Assembly: GCA_965215945.1 (NCBI GenBank)
Contig: CBDCFC010000050.1
Location: forward strand, 62,001 to 126,000
Reading direction: 5' to 3'
Length of the DNA: 64,000 nt
Source of the DNA: JAHEKD01 sp965215945
Lineage (GTDB): Bacteria; Pseudomonadota; Gammaproteobacteria; Arenicellales; JAHEKD01
The notes below the pieces were generated by a model, which saw nothing but the letters and a program-made list of their open reading frames with translations, did no database searches and was not told the DNA's origin. This document shows, piece after piece, positions 16,722 to 26,355 of this stretch (the first letter of the stretch is position 1; every line of letters starts with the position of its first letter). The position numbers and the translations under genes are program-made.

Positions 16722-17701
16722 TACTCGCCCTGTGCTGCAAGGCTTTCCGGCAACAAGGCCTGAGCAAATTCCTCGGCATTAAAAACACGCAAATCCTGTA
16801 TTGCTTCACCTACGCCTATGAATCTCACCGGCAAGCCAAACTTTTTAGCCAAAGCCACGACTACGCCACCTTTTGCCGTGCCATCCAGTTTGGTCACAAT
16901 CATGCTGGACAAAGGTACCATTTCATTAAAATGAGCCACTTGTGATAACACATTTTGGCCATTGCCGGCATCAAGAACAATGATACTTTCATGTGGTGAA
17001 TCGGGGTCAAGCTTTTGCAAAACACGACTAACCTTGCCGAGTTGCTCCATTAAGGATGAATGGGTATGCTGCCGACCCGCCGTATCAATAATCAACAAAT
17101 CAATGTTTCTGGCTTTTGCCGACTCATAGGCATCATGTGCCACTGCCGCAGCATCTGCTCCATGTTGCTGTGCCACTACGGGGATTTGTAATTTTTTGCC
17201 CCATGATTGTAATTGCTCAATGGCAGCAGCGCGAAATGTATCACAAGCCGCCAGCATAACTGCTTTACCCTGGGATTGATAGTGAAATGCCAATCTAGCG
17301 GCTGTTGTTGTTTTACCAACGCCATTTACACCGACCAACAATAAAACAAAAGGAGAGCGATCAATGGCCAAATTCTGTTGGCAACTGCTGAGCACAGCGC
17401 TGATTTCATTTACTACTAAAGTAATTAACTGATCAACAGATGTTACTTTTTTTGTTTTAACCTGCGATCTCACTTCAGCCATGATTTGATTGGCAGCATC
17501 AAGCCCCATATCAGCCATAATCAAATGATCTTCCAAATCATCAACCAGCGCATCATCAAGCTTTACATTAGAACCGAACAAAGAGCCCAAGGCTTGCCGA
17601 GTTTTTTTTAGCCGTGATCTTAAAGCTGAAGACTGCGATCGATCTTGATGATCTTGCTTTGTCGTTTTTTCTTGTTCGGTTTTTTGGTTAAAGAAAATCA
17701 T
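16721..17701 (-). CDS. ftsY: signal recognition particle receptor FtsY
   Basis: A 326-residue SRP GTPase that docks ribosome-SRP complexes to the membrane. The N-terminal acidic/basic A region is short (about 30 residues, KTEQEKTTKQDHQDRS) compared with that of E. coli. The four-helix N domain follows (about 35-110), then the G domain with GVNGVGKTTTAARLA (G1), DTFRAAAIEQLQ, DTAGR (G3) and TKLDGTAKGG (G4). First gene of ftsY-ftsE-ftsX, divergent from rsmD with 70 bp between the starts. Confidence 0.95.
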   Translation of the reverse strand: MIFFNQKTEQEKTTKQDHQDRSQSSALRSRLKKTRQALGSLFGSNVKLDDALVDDLEDHLIMADMGLDAANQIMAEVRSQVKTKKVTSVDQLITLVVNEISAVLSSCQQNLAIDRSPFVLLLVGVNGVGKTTTAARLAFHYQSQGKAVMLAACDTFRAAAIEQLQSWGKKLQIPVVAQQHGADAAAVAHDAYESAKARNIDLLIIDTAGRQHTHSSLMEQLGKVSRVLQKLDPDSPHESIIVLDAGNGQNVLSQVAHFNEMVPLSSMIVTKLDGTAKGGVVVALAKKFGLPVRFIGVGEAIQDLRVFNAEEFAQALLPESLAAQGE

Positions 17702-17771
17702 TCCTCTTACGTTGTCGTTTAAACTATCAGGTTGGCGACATTTTACTCGATCGCAGAAACAGTTTACATAG

Positions 17772-18329
17772 ATGAAACACTATTCTGGCAAATTGCGCAT
17801 CATTGGCGGCAAACACAAAGGACGTAACATAATTTTTCAGGCTACCGATAGCCTGCGGCCAACCGCCGATCGTATTAGAGAAACACTATTCAACTGGTTA
17901 GCACCTTATATTGAAGACAGTCGGTGTCTTGACCTTTTCGCCGGCAGTGGTGCTCTAGGACTCGAGGCTCTGTCGCGCGGAGCAAAAAATGTTGTCTTTG
18001 TGGAATCTAGTCGAAAAACTGCTGAAATATTAGAAAAAAGTCTAGCCAAGATTGATTGCAATGCTAATGTGATTTGTCAAAAAGCAATCACCTATCTGGA
18101 AAAATGTAATCAGAAATTTGATGTTATCTTCCTTGATCCACCTTATAAATCCGATCTGTCGCAGAAAAGCATTGATGCCATAACGAAAAGAAAGTTAATA
18201 AAGAATAACGGCTGGGTCTATGTCGAACACTCTTTGCATTCAAACCCACTCATAGTGCCGAACAATTGGTTGCTGCATCGCTCAACCAAAGCGGGTGATG
18301 CAAAGGCTGATTTGTATAAACTATCTTAG
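17772..18329 (+). CDS. rsmD: 16S rRNA (guanine-966 N2) methyltransferase RsmD
   Basis: A 185-residue Rossmann-fold methyltransferase. Visible motifs are the N-terminal LRIIGGKHKGRNI and RPTADRIRETLFNWL, the SAM motif CLDLFAGSGALGLEALSRGA, and the catalytic FLDPPY, all characteristic of RsmD. It modifies G966 of 16S rRNA during 30S assembly. The position divergent from ftsY is the usual gammaproteobacterial arrangement. Confidence 0.94.
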   Translation: MKHYSGKLRIIGGKHKGRNIIFQATDSLRPTADRIRETLFNWLAPYIEDSRCLDLFAGSGALGLEALSRGAKNVVFVESSRKTAEILEKSLAKIDCNANVICQKAITYLEKCNQKFDVIFLDPPYKSDLSQKSIDAITKRKLIKNNGWVYVEHSLHSNPLIVPNNWLLHRSTKAGDAKADLYKLS

Positions 18330-18717
18330 GGAACCTCTGATTAAGTCGCTAATGAACACAGTTTTTCTCAAAAGTTTAATCGACCCCGGAATAAAGCTGA
18401 ATTTTTATCCACCCCGTTTCCCTTCCCGATAAATACTCACAATGCAGTCCTTATTTGTTTTCACTACTGCCCCGTTAACTTAGAATTCGTCATGCCGGCG
18501 CAAGCCGGTATCCAGACAACCCTTGCAAATACTGGATTGCGGCGTTCGCCACAATGACGAGATAATACAGGTTTACTTTATGTCTTTTACCGATCAATGC
18601 GTCTCTTTATTCTACATTACCAGTCCGGTTAAACTGTCATGTTTATTTTAATGGGACAGTAGTGATTTATTTTACTGTTTGTGATTGCCAGTGGTCCCGG
18701 CATAAAGCTGGACAAGT
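18330..18717. other. intergenic region with palindromic repeat, no gene
   Basis: A gap of 388 bp between rsmD and the enolase-superfamily gene. More than half of it is the MITE-like repeat at 18462-18664. The rest shows no credible coding frame or RNA gene. Confidence 0.6.
18462..18664. repeat. MITE-like palindromic element, copy 1
   Basis: A 203-bp unit bounded by terminal inverted repeats: CACTACTGCCCCGTTAA on the left and TTAATGGGACAGTAGTG on the right (15 of 17 positions pair). Inside is a second inverted unit starting GTCATGCCGGCGCAAGCCGG and ending CACAATGACG. It has no open reading frame. A related copy with the same ends lies at 52155-52391. The layout suggests a small non-autonomous element; no encoding transposase with these ends is present in the window. 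Confidence 0.7.
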
Positions 18718-19998
18718 CTAATAATAAGGGTCAGGCAACATTTCCAAATGCAATGATTTACCTGTGTACGGATGTGCCAACGCTATATCCTCATCCAGTT
18801 CAACACCTATGCCCGGTTCAGTTGAGGGAACGATATAGCCATCCTCCCATTGGATGGGCTTTTTCAGAATTTGCGCGTGAAAACCATCAAAAGTTTTAAT
18901 ACTTTCCTGAATTAAAAAGTTGGGACTACAGGTGCAGAGCTGAATATTGGCTGCCGCTTCAATTGGTCCGCAGTATAAATGTGGAGCTATTTGAGCATGA
19001 TGCGCTTCAGCTAAGCTGGCGATTTTTTTGCCTTCGAGAATTCCACCTGAGCGACCTAATGCCAGTTGCAAAATAGACGCGGCTTGAGCTTCGAGAATTC
19101 GGACAAATTCGTATTTAGTCGTTAAACGCTCTCCGCTTGCGATCGGAATGCTGGTCGATCTTGCGACCCTGGCCATCTCGGTAATATTGTCTGGCGGCGT
19201 TGGTTCTTCAAACCAAAGTGGATCATACTTCTCTAAACGCTTTGCTAGTCGAATGGCACTGGACGGCGTCATTTGGCCATGTGTTCCGAATAACAAATCA
19301 CATTGACTGCCTACTGCTTCACGCAAACGCATAACAAACGATTCAGCATGCTCTAAAGCTGGCAAAGAAAGCTGGCGTGGATCAAATGCTGTATAAGGTC
19401 CAGCGGGATCAAACTTAAGTGCAGTAAACCCCTTTGCCACATATTTTTCGGCTACTTCTGCTGCTAAATCCGGATCGCTATAAACCGTTTTTTCATTTGG
19501 ATCGGTAGAATAATTACTCATGATCTGCCGATCATCATCCGGATTAGGATACAAATAAGTATAAGAACGCAGCTTCTCATGCACTCTTCCACCCAATAAT
19601 TCGTAGACAGGTTTATCGCAGTCTTTACCGATAATATCCCAGCATGCAGTTTCGATTCCGCTCAAGATGCCCATCATTGAAACATCAGGTCGCTGAGTAA
19701 AACCAGTTGAATAAGCCCGGCGCCACAAACGTTCGACATGGAATGGATCAGTATCAACAACCCATCGGTCAAACACATCGGCAATCATATCTTTAACTAC
19801 GTGCGGATCGAACGGTACTGAATAGACTTCGCCGATTCCTTCAACACCGCTATCAGTAGTAAGCTTGACAAATATCCAGTATAAACCACCAAAGTGTGGG
19901 GGGGGATTACCGACAACAAACGTTTTCAGCTCTTTGATTCTCACTTGTTTATTATTCCAAACCTGTGCTGCTGTTATAAACTGTGACGAGTTTAGCAA
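18718..19998 (-). CDS. enolase-superfamily (mandelate racemase-like) protein
   Basis: A 426-residue frame; the GTG at 19944 (VRIKELKTFVVGNPPPHFGG) is the likelier start, giving 408 residues. It has the capping domain and TIM barrel of the galactonate-dehydratase-like branch. Aligning by spacing to E. coli DgoD puts the second and third metal ligands at E264 (WFEEP) and E290 (ASGER), the catalytic histidines at H240 (GTHGQ) and H340 (APHLYCGP). The first metal ligand, usually Asp, is Gly238 (numbering from 19998). It is therefore either a dehydratase with an altered metal site or a different activity. It is monocistronic by position and has no sugar-acid pathway genes nearby. Confidence 0.82.
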   Translation of the reverse strand: MLNSSQFITAAQVWNNKQVRIKELKTFVVGNPPPHFGGLYWIFVKLTTDSGVEGIGEVYSVPFDPHVVKDMIADVFDRWVVDTDPFHVERLWRRAYSTGFTQRPDVSMMGILSGIETACWDIIGKDCDKPVYELLGGRVHEKLRSYTYLYPNPDDDRQIMSNYSTDPNEKTVYSDPDLAAEVAEKYVAKGFTALKFDPAGPYTAFDPRQLSLPALEHAESFVMRLREAVGSQCDLLFGTHGQMTPSSAIRLAKRLEKYDPLWFEEPTPPDNITEMARVARSTSIPIASGERLTTKYEFVRILEAQAASILQLALGRSGGILEGKKIASLAEAHHAQIAPHLYCGPIEAAANIQLCTCSPNFLIQESIKTFDGFHAQILKKPIQWEDGYIVPSTEPGIGVELDEDIALAHPYTGKSLHLEMLPDPYY

Positions 19999-20366
19999 AG
20001 CTAATATTCTCGCACCACTGGCATCTCTTATTACTCCACTCTATCCGTCTGCCGCTTAAGTTGGTAAGAAACGAGTTAAAACGGGCACTGGAAACTATTC
20101 GAAGTCAGGCAATTTGCTGATTTACTCGATTTGTTTCACCGGGAAGCGGAATAACGAAGTTTATGATAAATGAATGACCTATACACTCTTGACTCTTACT
20201 GAACCGGGCATGTATTAAATTTCATACCTCGTCAGGCCCCTGTCTCCGTTGAACAGTATGACAGCGTTGAGATATTCCGATTAAAGGTGTTCAGACCTGC
20301 CAGGATAGTGACTCCAATCAGGCCCGTTTCAGCGTACGGTTTGAATCAGTGGTAGGGTATCTGAGA
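19999..20366. other. intergenic region, no gene seen
   Basis: A gap of 368 bp. It contains a GCCCGTTTCAG stretch (about 20326) that recurs near 25101 (as its complement), 25350 and 36298, so part of it is dispersed repeat. No convincing coding frame or structural RNA was found. Confidence 0.5.
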
Positions 20367-23300
20367 TTATGGTGAACTTAGAGAAACCGTTGGATCCCCC
20401 AGTATCGCCCAGTTAATGTCAACATTAGGGTTGTTTTGAACGGCCTTGGCTTCATTCACCGCCTCACCAAGCGTACTGCCTTCATTCACCGTACTATTCA
20501 GTATCGAGGTCCCCATCTGGATGTTCTCACCGTGATTCGATAATAACATCGCCCCAGTGATCGTCATCGCATTGCCCGTAAACAACAATTGATGCGCTAA
20601 ACTGTTCACCGCCGCCCCTTCATACCACGTCACATAACAACTCATCGGCACCCATAACTCCGAGCCCACCGCATCCACCAACCCACTCACATCACTGGAC
20701 TTGAATAAATTGTAATTCGATAATTGACCCGTGCTCGCATGACCGTTATACAACACAATGTCCGGTGACGGTGCGCCAGACGTACCACTTAACTCACCAA
20801 TAATCTCACCTTTCGCCTGACCAATCGCTTGCGGCAACGCCTGCGCCCTCGCCTCGGCCTGCGTTAATGTCGGATCCGAGGCCATCAACGCATCAACAAG
20901 ATCAGCTAAAATACTATCCACATACACTCGGCTTTGATCATAAAATCCCCCGAATACTTGGGCAATACCGTCTAACGCACCACCAAAATCAATCCCTTCA
21001 CCCGCCATCGTGTGCTCTGCTATCAATAACGACTCACTACTCGTGTGAGTGGGTGTGCCCCACGCCATACTCTTGTCTACTATCGCCTGTACATCATCCA
21101 TCGTCCGCACCGGCCATCGACCAATACTCGCAAATAATCCTCCCGCCTCATCCTGCACATACGGCACATCACTCACCGTATACTGCGAATGATTACTCTC
21201 CCCATAATGCCCCGGGATGAACGTCACCGCACCCGTACCCAGCTTATCCGTATGGTCATACGTACTGCCCCCGACAACCAATACATAGTCTAACTGCCCG
21301 TAGGCTGCCTTCACCGCCGAGATATACCTCGTCAATCCAGCCGGACCTGACTGACCACCGCCAAAACTATCCTCTATTTCCAGATAGTTGATCACCGATA
21401 CACCATACCCCTCGCCTTGCTTATGCAATACATACGCATCAAGCGCCGACCCTAAAAAGCTCGGATGACTAATCAATAGGTAATTACTGCCTCCCGCCTG
21501 CGCCACTAAATCAGCTTGACTCACAACAGACTTCTCTATCAATCCCTCAACACTTAACGCCTGGGTACGAGCACCCACCCAGTACCGAAGCGCTTCTCCC
21601 TCACTCAACAATCCCGCACCCGCCAACGCCGCAAACCGCACCGTGCGTACCTGCTCTCCGTCTGCATTCGTCGATTTCGGCGCATTCTCCGGGATAAGCC
21701 GCACTAAATTCGACCCATCCGTAGCAAACACCCACGGATAACCCTTGTTCGGCACCTCTACCTCGTACCCTAACTCACCATCATTGGGCGCCGTAAATAT
21801 CAAATAATTATCCCCCGCCTTCGATACATACGGGCGCGCATAACGCAATCCCATCGAATCTAAATGCACCTCACTAAACGCATAACCCGACCCCACACTG
21901 AATAACCCCCCAACCACCGCCTCACCGTCGGTCACCGTCAACGGCGTCCCCGACGGAATCTCTAACAATACCTCCCATAACCCCGAACCCGATGAACTCG
22001 CCCTCGACGCTAAATACAAGACCCCATTCTCACCCGCCGGACTTAAGACCACACCCTGCACTTCATGTTCATCACCAACCCCCCCTAAAGCACTGCTCTT
22101 GCCTAACCCTAAGGCAATGTGCTTCGGCTCACTCGACAAGGCATCCGCCTCAATCGGCACCGATAAGCCGTATAAGCGCGGCTTACCCGGCTCACTCACT
22201 AATACCTGCGTCACCCACGGGTCATCCGCTGAACTGCTAAATAAATATATATTGTCCTGTTCAACCGCACTTGTCTCTACATAATGCGCACTAAATCCAC
22301 TACTCACCCCTTGTTTACCCTGCTTGGGCGCATTTAACGCTCGATAACGATCTAATACCAACCGATACACACTCGATTCGGTATAAATCCCCGCCGTTTC
22401 ATCCGGCCCTTGGCCGTAAAAATACACCTCGCCCTTACTCCCAAACGTCTTGCCGCTCTTCACATAACGCACCACCGCATCACCGGCACTATCAATAATC
22501 GCTATATCACGTTTTAACGCCCCGCTTAAATCCATCCCCGCCGCACTTAACTCACTGCTCGTCAGCCGGTATAAGCCGTCTTCACGCACCCTAAACTCAA
22601 TCACCGTCTGCGTCGAACTCGCCGCACTTTGAACCGCACCGGCTTCAGACACCGCTACCTTACGGTACCCATGCACCCGGTCTTTCACATACCCCTGCGC
22701 TAACATACTCGCATCTAACTCAGCACGCACCGCATCCCAGGCAATCGGCTCTAATTGCCCTAATTCACCGTAGCTTTCACCTAACTCAAACGGCCCGTAA
22801 TAATGCTCAGAACCATCACTATCCACACTCGATAGCCCCACGCTCACTAACTGATCAATCGAATTCGGAATCTTCACCCGCTTGGCATAACTCTGCGGCT
22901 CTACCGCATTGCCGCTACCGGACTTTATCAGCCAATTATGTAATTTATCCCACTCACCATCAACACCATCCAAGCCCCACAACTGAAACCCCACATTAAA
23001 TAACTCACTACTTGTGCTCCAGGTAATATCAATCTTATTTCCACTACGGGATGAATCAAAATGAGACAGGGTCACCGGAAGAACGTCAAACGCCATCAAA
23101 TGATCTTCCACTTCACCGTCGGTAACCGGGCCGGTTGGAGAGGGTGAGGAATCAGAAAAAAAACCATCGGGAGGGGTATTATCACGGCCATGACTGGTCA
23201 ATCGCAGGCGCAAAAATGTTGAGTCTGGTGATTGTTCATCAACATCCCCTAAATCAGTCCACACCAAGACGACGTTACCGCTAAACCCGGCTTCAATATT

Positions 23301-24872
23301 GCCCGTAGTGAATGTATCATCCGCAGTATTGTCACCTGTATCAGCCACTAAGGCCCCGATGCCATCACCGCCTAAGTCCGGTAAGGACATCTCATTGGCA
23401 TCAAACTTACCGTCCGGGGTGAAATCGGCTCCAGTACCATCGCCAAAATCCAGCCAGCCTACTGCTTGTACGGCGCCGTTAGTAGTATTCGTGACGGATA
23501 CCACTGCACAATACTCATTCGCCTGAGTGATGTACTTGCCATTAGCACCCTCACACTCCATTCCACCTTCGGGTTTATACTTCAGACCTGACGATACCCA
23601 ACCGTTTTCGTCGTTAGCGGAACCAGAGTTATTCGAATCGTCACCAGTTGCATCATCGGAGAAAAAAGCCGAAGATTCAGTATCACCCCGTGATGCACCT
23701 GCACCACCTGAAGAGCCCAGGTACAAGGGTGAAGCATTCGTTAAATCATCATTATTAGGATCGCCCATCATGTCCTGGAAGTGGGTTGCATCGCCATAAC
23801 TAACTGGTGCGTCACCATGATCTTTGGGATACAACACACCAATAACTATACCTTGGTGGCCACCTGCTTGTGCGAGATAATCAAAATGATAACTAATAGT
23901 TGTTGTATCTGAGGTTCCGTTAGTTAAAAATATTGGAACTCCTCTAGGTGTACCTTCTCGTTCAGTATCTGTAATTTGAGCATGTTTGGCGTTTCCGTTG
24001 GTACTTGCTGTAGCATCGTAGTTAGTTGAGCGTACGCTTTCAATTAATTGCCAGTCAGCACCTGAGGAGACTGCATTAATTACTTCCCTGAATCCAGAAC
24101 TAGGATTTGTTGTCTCTGTATCGGTAAAAACCACATCAACTGGAATGCTGACACCATCAACCGTCATTTTGAAATCAACATCAAACATGATTTCCTGTGC
24201 ATCCTGACCTGGTTCAATACCTGAACTACTGTTTCGCCCAGGGCCTATATTGGAAAACAACATTTCATAACCTTCAATGTTATAACCGTATTGGAAACCG
24301 CTGCCTGGCCAGGATTGGCAGTTAGTCGTATTGAAACTGCAATCTGGTGACTCTGGTGTCGTTGGGTTCATGTCAGGATCAGGTTGCGCATTACCTGGTT
24401 GATAGCCGCAGTTTTTATTGGCATTAGTTACATTGGTTCCATTTGTGCATCTGCCATTTAGATGCGGATCAAAAACAATGTTTTTGAACGTAACTTCAAG
24501 ATCACCGCCACCAGGCAGGGGAAAATTCATTGAGTCATTATTGGTAATTGCACCGCCATCCGTGTTCCCTCTCCCATGACCACCGGGAGAATAATCATCA
24601 GATGCTTGATACATCCCCGTGCCGTTTTGTAAACCATTTTGTCTATGCAAAATAGTAGTACCGTTAGTTGAGCGCGCATGATCCCAGGTCAACCAGATAA
24701 TATCTTCCTTATGATTTCCAGTTCCATAAGCGTTACCACCTGAAGTCGTTCCAGAAAATTGGCTCGCATATCTAGCTACCTGAGCATATGCATTGCCTGA
24801 CAAAAATAACATAGCGATCGAAACAATTGCGATTGCTGGACGCAATCCAGCTTTTAAATAACTAGATGTCAT
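20367..24872 (-). CDS. secreted gingipain-like (C25) cysteine peptidase with GEVED region
   Basis: A 1501-residue exported protein with a signal peptide (cleavage near GNAYAQ). Residues 32-330 form a Gly/Asn/Thr-rich beta region. A GEVED-type domain follows (about 350-600), starting DHGDAPVSYGDATHF and ending DGEVEDHLMAFD, with Asp-rich calcium-like loops. Residues 600-1130 are beta-rich with no family I recognise. The C-terminal 350 residues are a C25 caspase-fold peptidase: YLLISHPSFLGSALDAYVLHK, LDYVLVVGGSTYDH, ASIGRWPVRT, catalytic His1378 in YNGHAS and Cys1412 in PMSCYVTW, and the end ILGDPTVSLSSP. The His-Cys spacing of 34 is close to that of gingipain R. No C-terminal sorting domain is seen. 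It stands alone between repeat-rich gaps. Confidence 0.83.
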   Translation of the reverse strand: MTSSYLKAGLRPAIAIVSIAMLFLSGNAYAQVARYASQFSGTTSGGNAYGTGNHKEDIIWLTWDHARSTNGTTILHRQNGLQNGTGMYQASDDYSPGGHGRGNTDGGAITNNDSMNFPLPGGGDLEVTFKNIVFDPHLNGRCTNGTNVTNANKNCGYQPGNAQPDPDMNPTTPESPDCSFNTTNCQSWPGSGFQYGYNIEGYEMLFSNIGPGRNSSSGIEPGQDAQEIMFDVDFKMTVDGVSIPVDVVFTDTETTNPSSGFREVINAVSSGADWQLIESVRSTNYDATASTNGNAKHAQITDTEREGTPRGVPIFLTNGTSDTTTISYHFDYLAQAGGHQGIVIGVLYPKDHGDAPVSYGDATHFQDMMGDPNNDDLTNASPLYLGSSGGAGASRGDTESSAFFSDDATGDDSNNSGSANDENGWVSSGLKYKPEGGMECEGANGKYITQANEYCAVVSVTNTTNGAVQAVGWLDFGDGTGADFTPDGKFDANEMSLPDLGGDGIGALVADTGDNTADDTFTTGNIEAGFSGNVVLVWTDLGDVDEQSPDSTFLRLRLTSHGRDNTPPDGFFSDSSPSPTGPVTDGEVEDHLMAFDVLPVTLSHFDSSRSGNKIDITWSTSSELFNVGFQLWGLDGVDGEWDKLHNWLIKSGSGNAVEPQSYAKRVKIPNSIDQLVSVGLSSVDSDGSEHYYGPFELGESYGELGQLEPIAWDAVRAELDASMLAQGYVKDRVHGYRKVAVSEAGAVQSAASSTQTVIEFRVREDGLYRLTSSELSAAGMDLSGALKRDIAIIDSAGDAVVRYVKSGKTFGSKGEVYFYGQGPDETAGIYTESSVYRLVLDRYRALNAPKQGKQGVSSGFSAHYVETSAVEQDNIYLFSSSADDPWVTQVLVSEPGKPRLYGLSVPIEADALSSEPKHIALGLGKSSALGGVGDEHEVQGVVLSPAGENGVLYLASRASSSGSGLWEVLLEIPSGTPLTVTDGEAVVGGLFSVGSGYAFSEVHLDSMGLRYARPYVSKAGDNYLIFTAPNDGELGYEVEVPNKGYPWVFATDGSNLVRLIPENAPKSTNADGEQVRTVRFAALAGAGLLSEGEALRYWVGARTQALSVEGLIEKSVVSQADLVAQAGGSNYLLISHPSFLGSALDAYVLHKQGEGYGVSVINYLEIEDSFGGGQSGPAGLTRYISAVKAAYGQLDYVLVVGGSTYDHTDKLGTGAVTFIPGHYGESNHSQYTVSDVPYVQDEAGGLFASIGRWPVRTMDDVQAIVDKSMAWGTPTHTSSESLLIAEHTMAGEGIDFGGALDGIAQVFGGFYDQSRVYVDSILADLVDALMASDPTLTQAEARAQALPQAIGQAKGEIIGELSGTSGAPSPDIVLYNGHASTGQLSNYNLFKSSDVSGLVDAVGSELWVPMSCYVTWYEGAAVNSLAHQLLFTGNAMTITGAMLLSNHGENIQMGTSILNSTVNEGSTLGEAVNEAKAVQNNPNVDINWAILGDPTVSLSSP

Positions 24873-25486
24873 GATATTAAACCTTCCACAGTTTTTGGTA
24901 GTACGACGCGAATAGTATACCAGGAATTTTTCTTAGGAAATGGTTGTGTTTAACTGGTTACAATTGTTTACAATTTCATGTTTTTTCGTAAATGTTACAA
25001 GAAGTTAAGTTTCGTTCTGACTAGTCAGAAAGACCTGAAAGTTTTGTGTAATAATTTAACTTCATCAAAGCGATTATAAGCATCGCTTGGATCAATGCCC
25101 GTCCAGCGTACTACTGAAACGGGCACTACAAGACCGCACTTATGGTGGCTGATACGAGCCGTTGGATCGCGGCGCTTCCGTTGGTCGCTCGCGATGACAA
25201 GATCATGTTCTTAATTTCAGTACTGAAGCAATAATTCCTGGATACCCGCCATGCCTGTGCTGATCCCGGATTCCTGAATCTAGTTCAGGGTGGCGAAGTC
25301 AATACGGGCATGACTAAGCTGGTATGTTGAGGGAAGCCAACCAATTAACGCCCGTTTCGTTTCCCGGTGAATAGTGTTGGCACAGACCTGAATAGCTTTA
25401 CCTTTAATTTATTGAGATTCCTCTTAGGGGATTAGGTGGGGTTGAAAAATATCCAGACTAAGACGGACGTTAGTACTTCGCCGAAA
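24873..25486. other. intergenic region with operator-like palindrome and dispersed repeats
   Basis: A gap of 614 bp upstream of the C25 peptidase. The half nearest the gene is AT-rich and includes TACAATTGTTTACAATTT and the 16-bp palindrome at 25015. The far half (about 25090-25370) is dispersed palindromic repeat (CGTTGGATCGCGG, GCGATGACAAG, CGGGCATGAC). No gene or RNA gene is supported. Confidence 0.6.
25015..25030. promoter_or_regulatory. 16-bp perfect palindrome, possible operator
   Basis: TTCTGACTAGTCAGAA is a perfect dyad 143 bp upstream of the start of the C25 peptidase gene. It has the size and symmetry of a dimeric repressor site. No cognate regulator is adjacent, so the role is a guess. 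Confidence 0.4.
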
Positions 25487-26167
25487 TCATTTCTCGGCAC
25501 CAAGAAAGAATTGGCGTATATCAGTTGCTACCTGCTCTATATTATCATCGCTGATCAGATGAATATTTTGGCTTTGGGTGATACGGGCTTTCGAACAAAC
25601 AAACACCGCTAGAATGGTGAATCCTTTTGCCTTTACGCCCTCAATTCTTACACTAAAAACGGGCACACCTGCCATTTCTGCTAGTACAAAGGCACCTTTT
25701 TTCAGCGGCTTATCACTATTTTCAGCCATTATTTCACCTTGCGGGAAAACGACTAATATTTCGCCTTTTTCTAAGGCGGTTATACTATTATTCAGCGCTT
25801 TTTTAGGATTTTTATCACGCTTGACCGGAATACAGCCAACCCGCTTTAATAGCCATCTAAGCCACCACCGATCATACTCTTCCTGAGCAATCATAAAGCG
25901 CAACGGTCTGGTTGTTGCGGCAATTAATAATAAGGGATCTAAACCGGAAACATGGTTAGAAACTAAAATCGCCGGGCCAGATTCTGGCAGTTCAAGAAAC
26001 CGCCCTGGTAAACGGTGGTATTTAAGACAAAGCCATCGATTGATGCCATCAAGGATATTTAATCCTTTGTGTCCCCAGTCTGTTTTATTGTATTGTTTTC
26101 CGATTTGGAATGACCAGACAAAACCAACACCAATGACTACAAAACAACCGATAGCTATAATTTTCAT
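25487..26167 (-). CDS. 1-acyl-sn-glycerol-3-phosphate acyltransferase family (PlsC-like)
   Basis: A 226-residue membrane-anchored acyltransferase. One N-terminal helix (residues 2-21) is followed by the HX4D catalytic motif NHVSGLDP (His72, Asp77), and then VFPQGEI, the block-III motif with Gln where Glu is more usual. The family moves acyl chains onto lysophospholipids or other acceptors at the inner membrane. It lies 188 bp downstream of the acyl-CoA ligase gene on the same strand, so the pair resembles the two halves of the Aas system. Confidence 0.85.
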   Translation of the reverse strand: MKIIAIGCFVVIGVGFVWSFQIGKQYNKTDWGHKGLNILDGINRWLCLKYHRLPGRFLELPESGPAILVSNHVSGLDPLLLIAATTRPLRFMIAQEEYDRWWLRWLLKRVGCIPVKRDKNPKKALNNSITALEKGEILVVFPQGEIMAENSDKPLKKGAFVLAEMAGVPVFSVRIEGVKAKGFTILAVFVCSKARITQSQNIHLISDDNIEQVATDIRQFFLGAEK

Positions 26168-26206
26168 GGTTTGGTGTAATTTAGAATTCTATGGCAAACC
26201 ATAGAG

Positions 26207-26306
26207 ATCCCGGATCGGAGTCCGGGATGACGGTGCCAGAAAGAATTTCCTGATTAGGATAGCTGGTTGTAAACAATAACATTGTCATACTGGCAAAGGC
26301 CAGTAT
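26207..26306. repeat. two palindromic hairpins between ligase and acyltransferase genes
   Basis: Two perfect hairpins: ATCCCGGA/TCCGGGAT (26207-26228, loop TCGGAG) followed by TGACGG, and ATACTGG/CCAGTAT (26287-26306). They carry the GTCAT/ATGAC flank typical of the other dispersed units in this window. They may attenuate or protect the transcript between the two genes. Confidence 0.55.
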
Positions 26307-26355
26307 CTCCCAAAATAGTTATTAATATCTAGAATTTGTGGTAACAATGCTTCGC

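Noticed and set aside
20867..23799. Several plus-strand frames of 60-117 codons opposite the C25 peptidase gene
   Set aside because: Caused by strand-biased codon use of the real gene; the products are Pro/Ser/His-rich without start signals.
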